A stretch of 64,000 bases of DNA. It comes from Phytoactinopolyspora mesophila. Its GTDB lineage: Bacteria > Actinomycetota > Actinomycetes > Jiangellales > Jiangellaceae. How positions within the stretch are numbered: the stretch's first letter is position 1; each line of letters opens with the position of its first letter. The notes under the pieces were generated by a model. The model saw nothing but the letters and a program-made list of their open reading frames with translations, was not told the origin of the DNA and did no database searches. Shown here piece after piece: positions 61,752 through 64,000 of the stretch. The stretch is from the NCBI RefSeq assembly GCF_010122465.1, contig NZ_WLZY01000010.1:62001-126000 (forward strand), read 5' to 3'. A program made the translations under genes and the position numbers.

Positions 61752-63155
61752 ATGAGCCGTTTGAGTGAGTCCGTCACCCGCGTCATGCACATCCTTGATG
61801 GAGCGGACCTGGGCGCGGACTATACGGTCATGCGGCTGCTCGGTGAGACAACAGCAAGGCGCTCGCTCGACCTCTCCGACCTCTCCCCCAAGGAGCAGGC
61901 TGCCCTGGTCGAGGGGCGCGCGAATCACCTGATCCCCTCAGCTGCGGTGCTCGCCGAGAAGATCGAGGCCGCGCAGGTGGCGGGACGGCCGTTCGTCGTG
62001 AAGTACGGCATCGACCCGACCTCGCCCGACGTCCACATCGGACACGCGGTGCCGATCATCATCGCCAGCCGGTTCCAGCGGATGGGCCACCACGTCGTCT
62101 TCATCATCGGCGACGTCACAGCAAAGATCGGCGACCCGTCGGGGCGCTCCTCGGAGCGCCCGCCCCTCACAGACGATGACATCGCCCGCAACCTGAGCGG
62201 CTACCAGCAGCAGGTCACGCCGTTCATCGACTTCGAGCGCGCCGACCTGCGCTTCAACGGCGAGTGGCTGAACAAGGTGACCCTTCCGGAGCTCGTCGGG
62301 GTCCTCGCCCGGGTACCTGTCTCCATGTCACTCCAGCGCGAGGACTTCCGCACCCGGCTCGCCGAAGGCCTCGGGCTGTCCGTCGCTGAGTTCGTCTACT
62401 CCGTCGTCATGGCGTGGGACTCGGTGGCCATCGACGCCGACGTCGAGCTCGGCGGTGTGGACCAGCTGCTGAACCTCCAGATGTGCCGCAAGGTCATGGA
62501 GATCTCGGATCAGACCCCCGAGGTCGTCATCACCACGCCGCTCATCGAGGGCACCGACGGCACGGGCACCAAGATGAGCAAGAGCAAGGGCAACTACATA
62601 GGGCTGACGGCGTCACCCGACGACGTCTACGGTCGGCTGATGTCCATCCCCGACCACCTGATCGAGCAGTATCTCCAGCTGCTCACCGAGTGGACGGACG
62701 ACGAGATCCGCGTGGTCACCAAGCGCCTGGAGGCGGGAACCGCGCACCCGATGGCGGTCAAGCGCATTCTGGCCGGTGAGGTAGTGGCTGCGCTACACGG
62801 TCTGGACGCTGCTGCAGCTGCCCGCGCGGAGTTCACGGCACGCTTCTCCAGGCGCTCCTTCGGGGACACCCAGACCCTGCCCGTGGTCTCCTTGAAGGAC
62901 CACGCCGAGGAGACGCTCGGCGCGCTGGTCAGCCGGACGCTGGACTTCGCTCCCAGCATCTCCGCCGTGCGCCGTGTGGCTCAGCAAAACGGCCTTCGCC
63001 TGATCCGCGAGTCGAACGGAGAGCAGCAGGCCATGCCGCTCGCCGAGGCTTCTGTCCAGCAGGCGCTCGGCGAAATCGTGAGCGCGGTAGGGGCACTCGA
63101 AGGTGCCGCGCTGTACCTCAAGGCGGGCCGCAAGGTCGCCCGCATCGAACTCTGA
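61752..63155 (+). CDS. tyrS: Tyrosyl-tRNA synthetase-like protein, divergent
   Basis: 467 residues; class I synthetase. HIGH is at residues 95-98 (GIDPTSPDVHIGH) and KMSKS at 274-278; LGGVDQLLN and DVTAKIGDPSGRS are TyrRS points, in the TyrZ-like style. An N-terminal segment of ~60 residues (LLGETTARRSLDLSDLSPKEQ) precedes the catalytic domain; the C-terminal S4-like RNA-binding domain ends LYLKAGRKVARIEL. In the tyrosine pocket the usual Y-x3-Q-x2-D reads YSVVMAWD, so the Gln is Met. Probably an accessory copy rather than the housekeeping one. ATG 61752, weak SD. Confidence 0.8.
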   Translation: MSRLSESVTRVMHILDGADLGADYTVMRLLGETTARRSLDLSDLSPKEQAALVEGRANHLIPSAAVLAEKIEAAQVAGRPFVVKYGIDPTSPDVHIGHAVPIIIASRFQRMGHHVVFIIGDVTAKIGDPSGRSSERPPLTDDDIARNLSGYQQQVTPFIDFERADLRFNGEWLNKVTLPELVGVLARVPVSMSLQREDFRTRLAEGLGLSVAEFVYSVVMAWDSVAIDADVELGGVDQLLNLQMCRKVMEISDQTPEVVITTPLIEGTDGTGTKMSKSKGNYIGLTASPDDVYGRLMSIPDHLIEQYLQLLTEWTDDEIRVVTKRLEAGTAHPMAVKRILAGEVVAALHGLDAAAAARAEFTARFSRRSFGDTQTLPVVSLKDHAEETLGALVSRTLDFAPSISAVRRVAQQNGLRLIRESNGEQQAMPLAEASVQQALGEIVSAVGALEGAALYLKAGRKVARIEL

Positions 63156-63354
63156 CATCAGGTGCGGCGCAGTTGCTGGTATCCGGTGCCGACGCTGCAA
63201 CGTCTCGGGGGCGCTGCGGATGCCACGGCAGTTCCACATGCGGTCATGGTCGTGTCGTCTGATGGTCGACACGATTGTCGTACGGCTCGCACGGTCGAGC
63301 GGGCGGTGCGATCGCCTCGGACTTCGACAGATCGCGGAGACAGTGAGGTGCGTA

Positions 63355-63528
63355 ATGCTGCGGCGCGATACCGAGTATGTGCTGGTCTGGAGCACGCGGG
63401 ACCATTGCTGGCTGGCACGGCCGGTGAAGCGTCAGGGCGGCGTTTTGGTGCCCGTTGGAAGCGCAGCAACAGCGGTGGAGCTGCCGATGTGGAGTGGCCG
63501 GGTCGATTACTCCGAGGCCTGTGAGTGA
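63355..63528 (+). CDS. Small protein of unknown function
   Basis: 57 residues from ATG 63355 (GAGG six bases upstream; GTG 63343 also in frame). Sequence is beta-like: TEYVLVWSTRDHCWLARPVKR, GGVLVPVGSAATAVELPMW. No known family. Its stop overlaps the GTG of the next gene (GTGA), so it is likely co-translated with it. First gene after TyrRS, 199 bp downstream. Confidence 0.55.
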   Translation: MLRRDTEYVLVWSTRDHCWLARPVKRQGGVLVPVGSAATAVELPMWSGRVDYSEACE

Positions 63529-63752
63529 GATGCCGTGCGCGACGGTTCGCACGACAGCGACATCACCACCCGGCCGGCCTGTCTGGCGTCGGGATCGTGG
63601 CGTACGAGACCTGGTATCCGGGTGGCTACGGCCTTCGAGTCGGTCTGAACATCGAACGGATCCATGGACATGGCGGTGACTCAGTCGTCGTCTGGCTCGA
63701 TCCCCCAGTGCGCCGCGACAGGAGGCTCCGCAACGCGCGCCGCACGCCATAG
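63525..63752 (+). CDS. Small protein of the RRF...SGxGxVA...IHGHGG family
   Basis: 75 residues, GTG 63525. RRFARQRHHHPAGLSGVGIVAYE, then GGYGLRVG and IERIHGHGGDSVVVWLDPP align with the protein at 58421 over the whole length, though the middle is shorter. It ends with a basic tail. 42 bp upstream of the putative RiPP precursor and in the same direction, so it may belong to that locus as a leader-binding or regulatory piece; that is inference. Confidence 0.7.
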   Translation: MRCRARRFARQRHHHPAGLSGVGIVAYETWYPGGYGLRVGLNIERIHGHGGDSVVVWLDPPVRRDRRLRNARRTP

Positions 63753-63794
63753 AGCACGGATGGTCAACGACAACGAGTAGAAGGAGACACGACG

Positions 63795-64000
63795 ATGAGC
63801 CGCCATGACGTCATGAACGAATCTGCTGAGTCGCCGCGACGACCGTACGGGATGCGGTACCTACAGGCACCCCGCCATGCGGCCCAGCCGCGGCCGGACG
63901 GTGTCAGCTACAGCCCGGAGCTGCAGTTGACGGTCGGTGCGGACGGCAACCCCTGGAAGACCGATGCAATGGCCTCGGAGACGTCGACGAACAACGACGG
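63795..64000 (+). CDS. Putative ATP-grasp-modified RiPP precursor (partial)
   Basis: ATG 63795 behind GAAGGAGA; open to the window end (68 codons). RRPYGMRYLQ near residues 16-23, then YSPELQLTVGADGNPW at about 39-54 and a Thr/Ser/Asn/Asp-rich start of the tail (ETSTNNDG). This order is that of the actinomycete peptide family modified by SAV_5884-type ATP-grasp ligases (GRASP_targ): a PxGxR-like leader, a beta strand with D-G, then a Thr/Asp-rich core. The maturase should lie just beyond the edge. Confidence 0.68.
   Translation, partial: MSRHDVMNESAESPRRPYGMRYLQAPRHAAQPRPDGVSYSPELQLTVGADGNPWKTDAMASETSTNND

Overview
The window is high-GC DNA with strong codon bias towards G or C in third positions, many GTG starts and 4-bp start/stop overlaps. 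It carries a SARP/BTAD regulator, a DUF6412-YidC pair, a pRiA4b ORF-3 protein and a DUF2277 protein. Together these point to the chromosome of a filamentous or otherwise complex actinobacterium; no finer placement is justified from sequence alone. I saw no rRNA, tRNA, CRISPR array or intact insertion sequence.

Layout. 1-9.5 kb is a sugar-catabolism locus: a secreted glucose/sorbosone dehydrogenase-type protein cut by the left edge, a four-gene operon (atypical SDR, DapA-like aldolase, NagA-like amidohydrolase, Gfo/Idh/MocA oxidoreductase), and three more Gfo/Idh/MocA genes around a LacI-type operator. 9.7-12 kb encodes a large secreted beta-propeller protein. 12-15.2 kb is thiamine thiazole/TMP synthesis: thiE divergent from a TPP riboswitch followed by thiO-thiS-thiG. 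15.2-24.7 kb is mixed housekeeping: VOC protein, AraC regulator, GHL10 glycosidase, DUF6412-YidC, succinate-semialdehyde dehydrogenase, OsmC and another Gfo/Idh/MocA gene. 24.7-30 kb is an eroded accessory stretch with ABC-transporter and PxKF remnants, a HicB-like protein, a lone GntR helix and a secreted protein/lipoprotein pair.

30.3-44.3 kb is the highlight: a complete RiPP locus. It encodes a two-component ABC exporter, an ocin-ThiF/F-type leader-binding protein, three Cys/Ser-rich thiazolylpeptide-type precursors, a YcaO cyclodehydratase ending in PxPxP, a tandem-domain SagB-type dehydrogenase, a split LanB dehydratase (glutamylation and elimination proteins), an M50 protease with a PqqD-like front end and a small membrane coiled-coil protein. 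Only one SpaB-C/thiopep_ocin protein is present and no second one that could be a [4+2] pyridine synthase. The predicted product is therefore a family of heavily azole- and dehydroamino-acid-containing peptides, closer to goadsporin in enzymology but with thiopeptide-like precursors.

44.4-54.8 kb is ordinary chromosome: AlkZ-like winged-helix protein, DUF2277, an iron-type ABC importer, VOC proteins with a TetR regulator, a pRiA4b protein and a lipoprotein. 55-61 kb has an orphan membrane LysM-SARP regulator and an XRE/NUDIX/HD group. The right end has a divergent TyrRS with a Gln-to-Met change in the tyrosine-binding motif, then two small proteins and the start of a peptide that looks like an ATP-grasp-modified RiPP precursor, so a second RiPP locus begins as the window ends.

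Seven long intergenic palindromes sit at gene 3' ends; five share a GGTGATCGT/TGATCATGA core, one keeps only a related TGATCAT end and one is unrelated. One of them supplies the last codons of thiO.
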